DNA from: Thinopyrum elongatum
Taxonomy: Eukaryota; Streptophyta; Magnoliopsida; Poales; Poaceae
DNA: 64,000 nucleotides
Reading direction: 5' to 3'
Assembly: GCA_011799875.1 (NCBI GenBank)
Contig: CM022299.1
Coordinates: 33,128,755-33,192,754, forward strand
The notes below the pieces were generated by a model. That model had not been told where the DNA came from and did no database searches. It saw only the letters and a program-made list of their open reading frames with translations. Each line of letters starts with the position of its first letter. Position 1 is the first letter of the stretch. Shown piece by piece: positions 49,301 through 59,795 of this stretch. A program made the translations under genes and the position numbers.

Positions 49301-50297
49301 CGCGCGTGCACCCCGACCAGTCTCGCAACACGCAGGGTGCCCAGGGCGATGGCCCAAGACCTCTGGGTGCATAGGTTAGTCCGGCGTGCTGACCTCTCTG
49401 CCGAGCCTAGGTAGAGCGCTGGTTCGTGTTGATCTTCCGAGGACGGGCATTACCCAGCAAGTGTGTCCGGCCAGAGTTGATCGAGCGTGTTGGGTAACAG
49501 TAGTGCACCCCTGCAGGGATGAATCTTCTATCGATAGCCGGTCCTACGGTAAAGGACGCTCAGTTTGTGTATCCCGATCTACTACTTAAACTGGATACTT
49601 GTTACTTAATTGAAGCTTCGGGATCGCTTTCTCGCTTGGGAGTCGAGGAAGGATCTTTAAACTGTACTTCAACATGTTTGCTAAATAAAATGCTATTCTA
49701 CTCTCTTCTACTGCTGCAAGATGATGGCCTTGTGAAGATATTTGAAGAAGCTAGTCTTCGATAGGACTAGGCCTTCTCTCTATTCTAGCATTTCTGCAGC
49801 CCAGTCCACATATACAGCCTTTCTCCATTGATAATGTTGCATATGTAGTACTTCGGATGAGTACTCACGGTTGCTTTACTTTCTCTTTTCCCCATATATC
49901 CCACCTTGATGATACATCAGACGATGGAGTCCAGGAGCCAGATGCCCCCACCGGAGCTTACTACCAGGAGGGTCCAGAGGGTACTTACTACTGGATCGAG
50001 CCAGCTGACCAGCAGTAGGATCGGAGGCTCCCGGGCAGGAGGCCATCGCCTTTCGATCTAGTGTCGCTGTTTGTGCTAGCCTTCTTAAGGCAAAACTTGT
50101 CTAACTATGTCTGTACTCAGATAATATTTGTATGACTGACTTATGTATTCGGATCTTCGGATCCCTGGTCTGTAATATTGTGGACCTTCGTTTAATTTGT
50201 GTTAGAGTTGTGTTGTGATATCTTCCCGTGAGTCCCTGTGCTTGATCGTACATGTTTGCCTGTATGATTAGTGTACGATTGAGTCGGGGTCGTCACA
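46363..50297 (+). repeat. Chromovirus 3' LTR
   Basis: 3935 bp. Near-identical to the 5' LTR outside the differing block. A GC-rich insert of about 20 bp near 47368-47390 and loss of about 30 bp near 49847 are smaller differences. Confidence 0.93.
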
Positions 50298-50302
50298 AAG
50301 TA

Positions 50303-50990
50303 TCTATTTAATCAGAGAAACACCAAAAGTTTTTCAAGATTCAACCACTAGCTAGGAACGGTCATGCCCGTCGTTTTGACCGTGTTTTGAAACGGGCATG
50401 AAAAATTCAAAAAAAAATCAAAAAATTAGAAAACCTTCGTATTGTGTCATTATATGTGACCAAGTTAACAGGAAAAGTAATAAACTTATAATACGATAAT
50501 TATTTAAAAAAAGTGTTCTCAGAAACGAGCTATTATGTGTGAAGATTCATGGTTTTCAAGCCAAATGATCAATCTTATGGTCACATCCATGGCATAGTTT
50601 GTTCAAATGATCTCATATTATACAAAAGGGTGCATCTTGGAATGGCAAACAACGTTGCCTAAGAAAGTTTTCATTTTCTTTGGACGAAAAATTCATTTTC
50701 CATTTTTTTGAGTGCCCAAAATGAGATTTTTTGTGAAGAACCTACCATGTATTTGTTGCAAAATTGGACCACACCATTTTTATAAAATATTAGGAAATAT
50801 TTGATGCACAATTGGCCAAATGGCTGGGTGTCAAAAGCTTTGATCCACCTATCGTGAAAAAGACAAATTTTCGTCGATTCAGTTGGAAGCGGGTCAAATT
50901 TGAACTGCAGCTGCCTTATAGTTTGCTCCTTATTTTTTACAAAAATCATTTCTAGGTATATAAATATCTATTTAATCATAAATACATGGT
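50303..50990. repeat. CACTA-2 tandem array, continuation to the right of the chromovirus
   Basis: It resumes the cut third unit (ATCTATTTAATCAGAGAAAC) and runs into part of a fourth, with the landmark GGAATGGCAAACAACG near 50638. The array thus has about 3.7 units in this element. Confidence 0.8.
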
Positions 50991-52850
50991 CTGGTGGCGA
51001 TACGTCGAGGTTTGGATGGTTGCCGAGGGCCCCAACTCCAGAGCGCGTAAACTCGCATGCCTGTCGCGTGGTCCCCGCGTGACCGTGGTGTTGCCATGTG
51101 TTCTGGGCGGCCTAGGCGTGTCTAGTGGGTTGGGCACTCCCCATGTAGGTGCTAGGAAGAAAATGACAATAGAAGAATCTCACGAGGAGACCGAACTATG
51201 CTCAAGCATGAATTAGCATCCAAGTGTTTGTTTAGCGGTACAGGAAATGCACATGGCCAATGGGAGTGAGTTTTGGCTGAGGATGATCATCTACTAAGAA
51301 GTCTGTCTTCACAAATTTTCAGCTCAAATGGAGGAGCCTAGGTGGCACTTGCTTTGCAAAGTACCAAAGTGGACAGAAATATGAATGTTGAAGCTGGGCT
51401 TAAAATAATTAATGGATTAAGATGAGATTTGGTGGAGGATGGTTACTTGGGCATAGTAAAGCACTGTAGAAAATTGATACCATTTGGACATCCCAATGTG
51501 GTACTTCCTTCACAATGCTCTTCTTTGCACAGAAACTTGGGAAAATTAGTGAGAGCAATTGGATAAACGAAATGAGTTCAAATTTTGTGTAGGTAAGTTA
51601 CATAGGTATGGTCATGCCCTGGTAAATTTACAGAAATAATGAAGTAATATATAATATAGTTGCTTCACAAACTGAAAATATGACAAGAATAAAAGATTGG
51701 ATGATGAGCTCACATGGTTTGTTTGATAGAGCTCAAATTTTGTGGAGAGTGATTATTTGAGCATATGGAATATTTGGAAAAATATAAGATCATTTGGATA
51801 AGCCTAGCTAGTACTTACTTCACAAAGCTTCTCTCTGGATAGAAACTTTGGAAATTTGCTGAGGAAGATTTACTAGGAAAATGGAGCTGAATATTATCAT
51901 GTGGCAAATATTCGGGTATGGAAGAGTTCCCAAAAAGTTTGAGGGTAATAGGAGGGGTCTAGATAGCACTTGCTTTGCAATGTGCCAATCTGGTCATAAA
52001 ATAGAAATTGAACCTGGGCTCACATAGATGATTTGATTGAGTTGCAATTTGGAGGAGTGTGATAATTTGGGCATATGAAAGCACTGTATAAATTTCATGC
52101 CATTTGGATATATAAAAATGGTACTTTCTTCACAATGCTCTCCAGTGAACAGAAAATTGGGAAAAATATTGAGGGAAAATGGTTAAATTAAATGAGCTAA
52201 AATTTGGTGGAGAGATATGCTATGGGCAGGGTCATGTCCTGGTAAATTTTTAGCAATTATAAAGAAATATAAAATATAGTTACTTCACAAACTGAAAATA
52301 TTACCAGAAACAAAGATTGGATGGTGAGCTCTCATGGATTGTTAGATGGGGATAAAATTTTGTGGAGAGCTATGATATGGGCATATAGAAGATGTGGCAA
52401 AAATGCAACTCATTAGGATATGCATAGCTAGTACTTCCTTCACAAAGCTTCTAGCTGAATAAAAACTTTGGAAATTTGCCGAGGAAGATTTACTGGGCAA
52501 ATGGAGCTGAATTTTGTCATGAGGAAATGATTTTGATAGGAAAGAGTGCCCAAAAATTTTGAGGGCAATCAAGAATATATAAATAGCACTTCCTTCACAA
52601 AGTGCTGTTCTGAACAGAATAGGAAAATGAAAATTGTTGAATTATTTTTGAACTAGGCAAGGAAGGTTTTTGACATATTTGACGAAGATATGATCCAAAG
52701 AATTTATAAGAATTTTTTGGAAATTTTGGGAATAACAGAAATATAGGTTGCTTCACAACCTAGGGCAAAAATTGACATATGGACATGACATGTAGGCAAA
52801 AATTGACACATGGACATGACACATAGACAAAACTGATGAGGTGACACCTA
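50991..52850. other. CACTA-2 right arm, AT-rich non-coding repeats
   Basis: After a GC-rich stretch (51000-51130), degenerate copies of a unit of a few hundred bases recur (CTTCACAA-GCT, GAAACTT-GGAAA, ATTTGGGCATAT). The same order is found inverted in CACTA-3 at 62100-62990. No coding region is visible. Confidence 0.6.
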
Positions 52851-53119
52851 GTCATAGTAATCCACCATAATTTACAAGGTTATGACCATCTATTTGGTCG
52901 TGATCAGCTAGAAATAAGGCAGCGGACCAGTGTTGTCTGCTTTACGACCATTTCGTGTAAGGAAATTACGACCTTTCCGACTAAAATGGTCGTTATGGTT
53001 TAGGGTTTGGAGCCCTCCGAATAGCTTATGACCAATTGGTCACAAATGGTCGTAGATTTACGACTATTTCTTTCAGGGTCACTGACAGAAGGTCACAAGT
53101 TGACATATTTCTTGTAGTG
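52851..53119. repeat. CACTA-2 right sub-terminal region and terminal repeat
   Basis: Many TACGACC, TGGTCGT and TGGTCATA motifs, ending with the inverse of CACTACAAGAAATATGTC. Matches the CACTA-3 left end at 61769-62040 when inverted. Confidence 0.8.
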
Positions 53120-53707
53120 CGGGGCCGGCGTCGGGGATCGGGCTGAGGTGGTGTTCCGGAAGATGGAGGAGACCAGGCCGTGGCCGCGCGGCCCGGGCTG
53201 GGCCAAGGGCCGGTCCCGCCGGAACAAGGGCAGGTTCTACGCAGCTTGCCTCTCCATCGCCTGCCGCAACGAGGGCTCATCGTGGTCGCTGAGGGAGCTG
53301 GCCATGGCGATGGCGGACGGCAGCACGGTCGCAAGGAAGGAGAACGCCAAGCTGACCGCGCACATCAGGAAGCGCTTGGGCGAGGAGGAGGCTGGGCAGG
53401 CGACGGGCGTCGGCGTGGTCCCCGTCTCCGGCTACCTGTGCCGCTTCGGGCCGCTGCTCGGGCTAGGGGCCCGGGAGGAGGCGGCGGCGTGGGAGGCCGC
53501 GAGGAGGCTAGAGGAGGGCGTCCTAGACATGCGGCAAGACACAGAGGCCGTCGCGGGGCCATGAACCCGGTGATCGTGCTGCGGGGCGGCTCGCTCTCCG
53601 GCTTCGAGCTCTACTACAAGGACAGCCCTAACGACGGGCTGCGGCCGCTGCCCGGCGAAGTGCCGAGTCCGACGGTGGCCGCGGTGCCGAGTCCGACGGC
53701 GGCATGA
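53120..53707 (+). pseudogene. TFIIB-like gene, 3' fragment beyond CACTA-2
   Basis: From 53123 the frame continues that of 18438-18610 without a shift. It reads FRKMEE, then RNKGRFYAACLSIACRNEG, SLRELAMA and a RKENAKLTAHIRKRLG block. This is the pattern of the first cyclin-like repeat of TFIIB (R-x-AACLYIACR-E, then RKEI and a basic helix). TFIIB bridges TBP and RNA polymerase II. A second repeat begins near 53430 (SGYLCRFGPLLGLG) but the frame ends at TGA 53562-53564. From 53561 another frame reads ELYYKDSPND, like the end of the second repeat, so a frameshift and probably a deletion are present. With a transposon in the middle this copy is a pseudogene. It may have been a grass-specific TFIIB-related paralogue. 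Confidence 0.68.
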
Positions 53708-54287
53708 TGAACTAGTTGCTTGCGGCATCAAGAACTCTACTTTAAGGTGTGTTATGTGTAGGTGTTATCTCTTAATCACGTCGCCTGTATGCAACCAAAC
53801 ACCGGGCACTTGCGTCTGCCAAGCCAATGCACGCAACCAAACGGCAGGCAAAAATTCTCCTAATGCAGGCAGCATATATACAGGCAACTAAACTAAGTGT
53901 AGATGATGGTTTTTTGCCTGCATTAGCTCAACCAGGCCCAATTGAGACAAGTATGCAAAACAGCAAAAAATGATGCAGGTAACCAAACGCGCCCTTACTC
54001 TTCTCGCTGGAGCTAGTAGTCTGTGTACACGCGGGTTGTGGCCAATGGATGCAGAATAGTCCAAGCTTGCAGTTTGAGTGGATAAAAAAAAGATCTATAG
54101 GCACTAACACACAGGACATATTTTTATAGAAGAAGCCCACCCGAATGAGATCGCGGAAAACCCTTGCCACTGGGCTACTGCCCAGTCCTCAACAGTTCGA
54201 GTGGATGATAGTGAATGCATGCATGTTGCACCTGGCGAGTGCCATGGCATTTTGAGCCGTACGTACGCATGCTACTAGCTAGCACTA
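53708..54287. other. Intergenic stretch, no gene recognised
   Basis: Contains several GCAACCAAAC/GGTAACCAAACGCGCCC strings (53790, 53835, 53980), resembling one end of a MITE, without a clear partner end. No coding sequence supported. Confidence 0.45.
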
Positions 54288-54594
54288 CTACCTCCGTCCT
54301 GTTTTATAAGTCTTCTTTATATTTTGCGTCAAATTTTGATCAGAGATTTAACTACTCCGTCCGTAAAGAAATATAAAAGCGTTTAGATCACAACTTTAGT
54401 TATCTAAACACTTTTATATTACTTTACAGAGAGAGTAACCAAATATTAATGTATGTCACCAAAAGTTATATCGTTCGATTTGTATTTGAACATAGATATT
54501 GTTTTTTATGACATGCATTAATATTTTGTTAGTTAAATTTAAAATCAAAAATTGGCATAGAATACAAGAGACTAATAAACCAGAACGGAGGTAG
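54288..54594. mobile_element. Stowaway-like MITE carrying a second MITE
   Basis: Ends CTACCTCCGTCC and its inverse (GGAGGTAG), flanked by TA on both sides (54286-54287, 54595-54596), typical of Tc1/Mariner MITEs in grasses. A second MITE lies inside at 54355-54435. Confidence 0.8.
54355..54435. mobile_element. Short Stowaway-like MITE nested in the outer one
   Basis: 81 bp, starts CTCCGTCCGTAAAG, ends CTTTACAGAGAGAG, TA duplication on both sides. Nearly the whole length is one inverted repeat (TTTAGATCACAAC / TTATCTAAAC centre). Confidence 0.8.
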
Positions 54595-54681
54595 TAGTTC
54601 ATTACTCCTCGAGACGATTCATGTCACCGTGGCATTGTCTCGAGACGCGTACGCATGACCTCATGCATAATTACCTGATCG

Positions 54682-54769
54682 ACGGGGAGCTTGTCAAAAA
54701 TAGCGAGGAGTGGTCGCTGAGCGACACGGGGAGCTTGCCAAAAATAGCGAGGAGTGGTCGCTGAGCGAC
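54682..54769. repeat. Perfect-period 44-bp tandem duplication
   Basis: Two copies of ACGGGGAGCTTG...GAGCGAC at 54682-54725 and 54726-54769, one base apart in sequence. Confidence 0.85.
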
Positions 54770-55177
54770 AGCGTGGCTGTCGACGGCAAGGGTGTGCACT
54801 CTCGTCATGACTCTGAGCAGGTGTGTCGTGTCAGGCTTGTGGCATAAAACCGCCGCATGTACGATACTACGGTTGGTTCGTGGCACCCACAGAAAGAAAG
54901 CGCCAGGACAGCCTACGACAAGTGCCAAGAATCCAGTCATTTCAGCCGCACGGTGCCACTGCACTAGTCACGAAATGGTTGTAGAGTAGAGGCACGTAGA
55001 AGTTGAGTTTAAACAGAATGGGAGGGCTGGGTCTCTATCTTATCTAATAATAACTCAGACCAATATATATATATATACTCCCTTTTTTCTTTTTCTTTTT
55101 TTTTGTTTTTTGAAAGCACCAATATATATATATACTCCCTCTTTTCTTTTTCCTTGTTTTGTTTTTTGAAAGCACTA

Positions 55178-55343
55178 ATATACTCCCTCTTACTTGGCCC
55201 TTGGGTGGATGGATGGGTCTTGTTTTTCCTCTCTGGTTTGCCTTGTAACCTGTTTCCCCTATATACTCCCTCTTACTTGGCCCTTGGGTGGATGGACGGG
55301 TCTTGTTTTTCCTCTCTGGTTTGCCTTGTAACCTGTTTCCCCT
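55178..55343. repeat. 83-bp tandem duplication upstream of the dioxygenase gene
   Basis: Two copies of ATATACTCCCTCTTACTTGG...CCTGTTTCCCCT, starting 55178 and 55261, with one visible difference. Preceded at 55060-55160 by a similar duplicated AATATATATATATACTCCC unit. Confidence 0.85.
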
Positions 55344-55442
55344 TTGTTGATAGTCGGTCCAAATGTCCAATCAAGAGCCTACACTTATCCGCCGGCCTGG
55401 CCATGGTTTTCTGCATGCGTGTCTGTGTCTCTGGGCTGCGCC

Positions 55443-55453
55443 TATATATATAT
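55443..55453 (+). promoter_or_regulatory. TATA box of the dioxygenase gene
   Basis: TATATATATAT about 94 bases before the ATG, giving a leader of about 60 bases if transcription starts 30 bases on. Position and lack of another candidate support it. Confidence 0.55.
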
Positions 55454-55546
55454 GTAAACAGAGAGAAGAGATGACAATCATCGGATTATCACATCGACAC
55501 AGGGCGGAGTGCTTGTAGAGAAGGACAAGTCACCAACAACAAGAGC

Positions 55547-56644
55547 ATGTCTGACCTTTGCAAGAAGAGTGTCCCCCTCCCGGAGGCCATGGCCAGCCTG
55601 ACGGTGGTCGACATGGGCCACATGGTCGTGGAGGACATGGCAGCGGCGTGCCGCGGCCTAGGATGCTTCCAGGTCATAAACCACGGGATCAGCCAGTCCG
55701 TCATGGACAATGCCGTGGCAGCTGCTTCGGGCTTCTTCAAGCTGCCAGGCGAGGCGAAGCGGGAGTTCGCATCGGACGACGTCCGGCAGCCCGTTAGATA
55801 CACCACCAGCTCAAACGACGGCGTCACCGTGTCACGCTCATTTCTCAAGCTATATGCGCACCCCCTCAGCGAGTGGACCCACTACTGGCCGACGCAGCCA
55901 CCAGTCTACAGGCAAAATCATCCTCCTCTGCTTTATTCCTCTTTCTTTCTTTCTTTCTTTCTTTCTTTTTATCTGTAAATAAATAATGCGTAATCTTTAA
56001 CAAGCGTTTCGTCTACTTAATTTAATAATCTCTCGCTGCAACACAACAGGGAGCACATGGCGCAGTATGCGTCTGAGGTGCGGAGGGTGGCTCTGCAGCT
56101 GATGGAGGCGATACTGCAGGGCCTGGGGCTGGGCGAGGGGTACCGTCGCGCCAACTTCGAGCAAGGCCTGCAGCTGCTGGCCGTGAACGGCTACCCGGAA
56201 GCGTCGGGCGGCGACGACACCGCGGGCTGCATAGCCATGGCGCCGCACTCCGACTACGCGTTCCTCACCGTCCTGCTCACCGACTGCCCCGGCCTGGAGG
56301 TCCTGGACCGCGGCAGCGGCAGCTGGAGAGCGGTCGTGCAGCAGCCGAGCTCGCTGCACGTCCACATGGGGGATCACATGGAGGTCCTGAGCAACGGCAG
56401 GATCAGGGCGCTGGTGCACCGCGCCGTTCTCAACCCCGAGCAGGCAAGGGTCTCCATTGGCAGCTTCCATGGCTTCGGGATGCACGACAAGGTTCGCTGC
56501 GCCCAGGAGCTCGTGGACGAGGGCAACCCCAGGAGGTACAGGGACAGCAGCTTCGCTGACTTCCTGGACCATCTCGTGGCGAACACGGACAAGGAGGATG
56601 CCATCACCACCACCACCACCTTCCTTCAGAGCCTCCGAATGTAG
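55547..56644 (+). CDS. 2-oxoglutarate/Fe(II)-dependent dioxygenase (DOXC class), two exons
   Basis: Exons 55547-55911 and 56050-56644 join in phase to 319 codons plus TAG, close to the usual 320-350 residues of this plant family. The N-terminal DIOX_N part reads VVDMG, AACRGLGCFQVINHGI and GFFKLPGEAK. The middle has FLKLYAHPL and WP-QPP. The Fe(II) ligands are H and D in APHSDYAFLTVLL and a distal H in ALVHRAVLN; the 2-oxoglutarate Arg and Ser are in ARVSIGSF. Such enzymes hydroxylate or desaturate small metabolites (flavonoids, hormones, mugineic acids) in the cytosol. The FLKLYAHPL stretch suggests the DMR6/F3H/IDS-like branch, but the substrate cannot be told. The intron starts GC, not GT (CAG|GCAAAA), and ends ACAACAG; it holds a (TTTC)n tract at 55941-55969. 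The ATG is the first in the leader. It is probably functional if the GC donor is used. Confidence 0.88.
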
Positions 56645-57707
56645 GGGGTAGTAGGGAGGATATATACGTATACGTACTGTTGGTGTATACTTAATTAGTC
56701 ACCGTACACTTATAATTAAGTCCAATAAAACCAAGGCACGCCCAGAATAGCCCCAAAAATGCAACACTTCCTTCATCTCTACCGTATGTCTCCATCGGGC
56801 TAACGCGTGCGGCATATGTAATTAGTGTATTGTACTCCACTAGTAATAAGTTTCTTTTATCTGAACTGGATGGAGGTCATAATTAAACTAACCTGTTTGC
56901 TGTCAGGTTGATTTGCTCTTCCAAGAGTATCCTTTTAGGCCTCGCCCGCTTGTAAGACTGCTTGTAACAGCTACAAAAAGAAAAAATCCGCAGTGTAAAA
57001 TTTATCCAGTACTACTTGCCAAGACTCGTTATGAACACATTAATTTTTTCTCCAGAACTTTACTATCATTTTTGGATTCTTTTTTACCTGTGTGTAAGCA
57101 ACATGATATGTTCGTATTAACTGCACATAAAGTACAGCCAGTTGGTGATACCATGCATGCATGGAGCTACTAACCTTCTCCTGGTGCCTGTCAATAACGG
57201 CTGCAGAGCCCATATGAGACTCTGAGATCTCATGAACCAAGAGCGGCATTAAAACAATCCCTGCTAATCTGCAGGTAGATTAAACTCATCTGGTAGCAAA
57301 ACAAAGAAACGCACTACTCCACGTGATTTATCAGCATTCGCTGCCGGAAATTTTAGTCTTATGATGATCTGAAGAACAGAGGAATAACAACTCTGCAATA
57401 TGACTGGTAGCATTCATGTCACAGTGGTAGGTGAAAGCCACCCCAAACAAGCAACGCATTACACCACCATCATGCTTATGTTCCTGAGCATCCTGAGTTC
57501 CTGACATAACAAGCTAGTACAAACAGCCATCTAGGCCACCAAGCAACATCATATACTACACATAAGCTGTCGTAAGGCTTGAGACATGATAGAACTGTAT
57601 ACAGTGTGTTCTACAACCACGAATCTTGGCAAGTCCTGGATAAATTTTACACTGCAGATTTTGGATAAATTTTAGAAGTGAAAGCAATATATGCACTCCA
57701 TGCATGG
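56645..57707. other. Downstream region with a fold-back inverted repeat at 56990-57656
   Basis: Possible polyadenylation signal region of the dioxygenase near 56716 (AAGTCCAATAAAACC). A 34-bp stretch at 56990-57023 (CAGTGTAAAATTTATCCAG and TACTTGCCAAGA) recurs inverted at 57624-57656. A minus-strand frame between them (57249-57175, before GTTAG) reads HEISESHMGSAAVID and could be an exon fragment, unrecognised. Confidence 0.5.
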
Positions 57708-59061
57708 TGTTAGGAAAGCAACTTAACTTTATTGAAGGCCCAAGGAGCATATATATATTACACATGACTTGAGGTGTAAGGAAACTAAACATAGACTAAT
57801 AAGGACTCCTAGACCAATGCTAATACTCCTTAACACCCCCTCTCAAATGCAAAGCGTATGCAATAGCATTGCATTTGAAGAAGTGTAATACTAAAGAAAA
57901 TGATAATCCAAATCCGCGTCTTGAGAGTGTCGTCGTAGCATGAAGAGTCTTCAAAACCTGTCGAGTCGCCAAAGGGGATACAAAGAGATGGCACATCAGA
58001 GGAAGACACCGCATCAATAGAAGATACAAGAGAAATATCAAGAGAAGATGGGGTTGTCAAAAGAAGATGGCACAAGAGAATGAAGCATTGCTTAAAGAAT
58101 CATGGCCCATGAAAACAGACGGCGAAAGAAGCTCGACGGCAACAGAGTAGGCTTAGATCAACAATGCAAAGAGAGGCCACAGAAATCCTATAAAGAGGAC
58201 AATGACCAGAAAAAGGCTGACGGATAAAAGTTTGGTGGACTTGCATGACACGAGAAAACACAAAATATCAACGGATTTGGTGGACGCAGCGGAAAAAACA
58301 GAAAACTAGAAAGCACATACTAGATGCAATTGCAGCGGAGAAAGCCATGCACGTCAGGTGCGACAAAGAGCAGAAGAAGGCTGAAGAAATATGATATTTT
58401 TTATATGATGCCCCACGGGAAACAGATCAAGCAACACCAAAGTGGCATGCCTCAGAGGACATGGAGCAGAAACTGGGCTTGAAGCAGCAGCGGGCCAAGC
58501 AGGAGAAGTCCACGGTGGACAGAGTTGTACACGGGGGCACAGCGCAGCAGCGGCTGCCTGCAGATGCGGATTCTTCTGATGGTGGGAGCAGGCGAGCAGC
58601 GGCCTGGGCGGTGGAGCGGCTGGCCCATGGAGAGGTCGCCGTGACGAGACAGCAGAGTTCACGAGCAGCAGGAGTGTTGACCTGCAGGCCGAACCAGATC
58701 TGGATCAAGCACAGGATCAGATCGATCCAACACAGGAACAGCGGCAGGTAGTAGCTCTGCGGGGACGTAGACCGGGGAGACGTTGATAAGCCGCTGCGCC
58801 CTGAAGATTGAGGCGTGCGTGAACAAACAGAAGCAGCGTTGATCAGCCGCAGGCGGAAGGCGGCGACGCGCGATTAGATCGGGAGGGCGAGTTGCAGCGC
58901 CCCAAAAAAAATAACCTAAACTCTAATACCATGTTAGAAAATCAACTTAACTTTATTGAAGGCCCAAGGGGCATATATATATTATACATGACTTGAGGTG
59001 TAAGAAAACTACACATAAACTAATAAGGACTCCTATATACCAATACTAATACTCCTTAACA
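57708..59061 (-). mobile_element. TRIM-like non-autonomous LTR retrotransposon with about 130-bp LTRs
   Basis: LTRs 57708-57835 and 58932-59061 (TGTTAG...CTTAACA on the plus strand), perfect 5-bp duplication CATGG at 57703-57707 and 59062-59066. On the minus strand the primer site TGGTATTAGAG (58921-58931) is directly beside the right LTR and the purine tract GAGAGGGGG (57836-57844) directly beside the left LTR. The 1.1-kb interior has no gag or pol. Length and LTR size fit terminal-repeat retrotransposons in miniature, which move with proteins from other elements. Confidence 0.92.
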
Positions 59062-59690
59062 CATGGCACCCTTCCTAGAAGACAGGCTCGCAATGTTGAG
59101 TCAATGTTCGTTTGCAGATTCTTCACCATAGTGAGCCCCTCACAAGTCAATTTCCATGCAAAAAATCACACCTCCCGAGGCACCGGAACAGTCCAAATAT
59201 GCTGTCATAGCCGACGCTTACTGTGCCCTCTTGAACTCCCATCACCAATGTTAATGTCCCACACACGGGCTTGTACTCTCCGAGAAGAAAAATCATCATA
59301 TATACCGGAAAAAATTAGGCTGCTTTTGGCATTACGCATGTTATAATAATCTGTTTTTTAAATCAAATTTAGCCTATTTTGCTGTTTGTCTAGAATAACC
59401 AACATTTTTCCTGCTTTTGCAGAAATTTTTCCATAGCACGTTATAAACAGAGTTCAGCACAACACAATTTAACAACCGCAAATCCAGTCTTATTCTCTGA
59501 AGAAAGCACTTTGCTCCAATTTTCATTCAGAAGTCCACCACAGACTTACAGAGGGAAAAACAACAGTGGCAAGATCCAACCACATCTCTTTTCGAGAAAA
59601 AAACTTACAACAATGAACAATGGGAAACATCTAGCCTATGTAAACTATCCTTGCATGCTACTGACTGTTGGTTTTGAAACCTAGCTTGTA
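59062..59690. other. Intergenic stretch, nothing recognised
   Basis: AT-rich. One open frame at 59104-59346 without domain or splice support. Confidence 0.4.
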
Positions 59691-59793
59691 CTCCCTCCGT
59701 TCGGAATTACTTGTCTCGGAAATGGATGTATCTAGAACTAAAATACGCCTAGATACATCCATTTCTGCGACAAGTAATTCTGAACGGAGGGAG
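59691..59793. mobile_element. Stowaway MITE, 103 bp
   Basis: CTCCCTCCGTTCGGAATTAC start with its inverse at the end, TA duplication at 59689-59690 and 59794-59795. Almost the whole length forms one hairpin around CTAGAACTAAAATACGCCTAG. Confidence 0.9.
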
Positions 59794-59795
59794 TA

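Larger units (their letters stand above)
36274..50297 (+). mobile_element. Chromovirus (Ty3/Gypsy, Tekay/Del type), 14.0 kb, near-intact
   Basis: TGTAACACCC start, GTCGTCACA end, perfect 5-bp duplications AAGTA at 36269-36273 and 50298-50302. The LTRs are very long (36274-40473 and 46363-50297). A primer site (TTGGTATCAAAGCC) follows the 5' LTR, a purine-rich GATGAGGAGAAT precedes the 3' LTR, and a C-terminal chromodomain ends the polyprotein. Order gag, protease, reverse transcriptase, RNase H, integrase, chromodomain in a single frame. An extra ORF lies between the primer site and gag. The target was the tandem array of CACTA-2. Confidence 0.95.
18611..53119. mobile_element. CACTA-2, non-autonomous gene-capturing CACTA transposon with nested LTR elements
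   Basis: The left end CACTACAAGAAATATGTC (18611) and the right end, whose inverse is the same (to 53119), form a terminal inverted repeat of about 24 bp. The flanking triplets are CGC (18608-18610) and CGG (53120-53122), a 3-bp target duplication with one mismatch. Sub-terminal regions on both sides repeat ACGACC/GGTCGT. Without the two nested LTR elements the transposon is about 8.2 kb. I see no transposase domain. It carries host-derived exons (SDR, V-ATPase c) on its left arm and about 661-bp tandem units plus AT-rich DNA on its right arm. It interrupts a TFIIB-like coding region, so it came in as one unit. Confidence 0.88.

Noticed and set aside
53790..53996. Possible MITE suggested by GTAACCAAACGCGCCC at one side.
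   Set aside because: No matching inverse at the other side and no target duplication could be found.
58354..58751. Open frames on both strands within the TRIM-like element.
   Set aside because: They overlap each other, have no gag or pol motif and lie in a local GC-rich patch.
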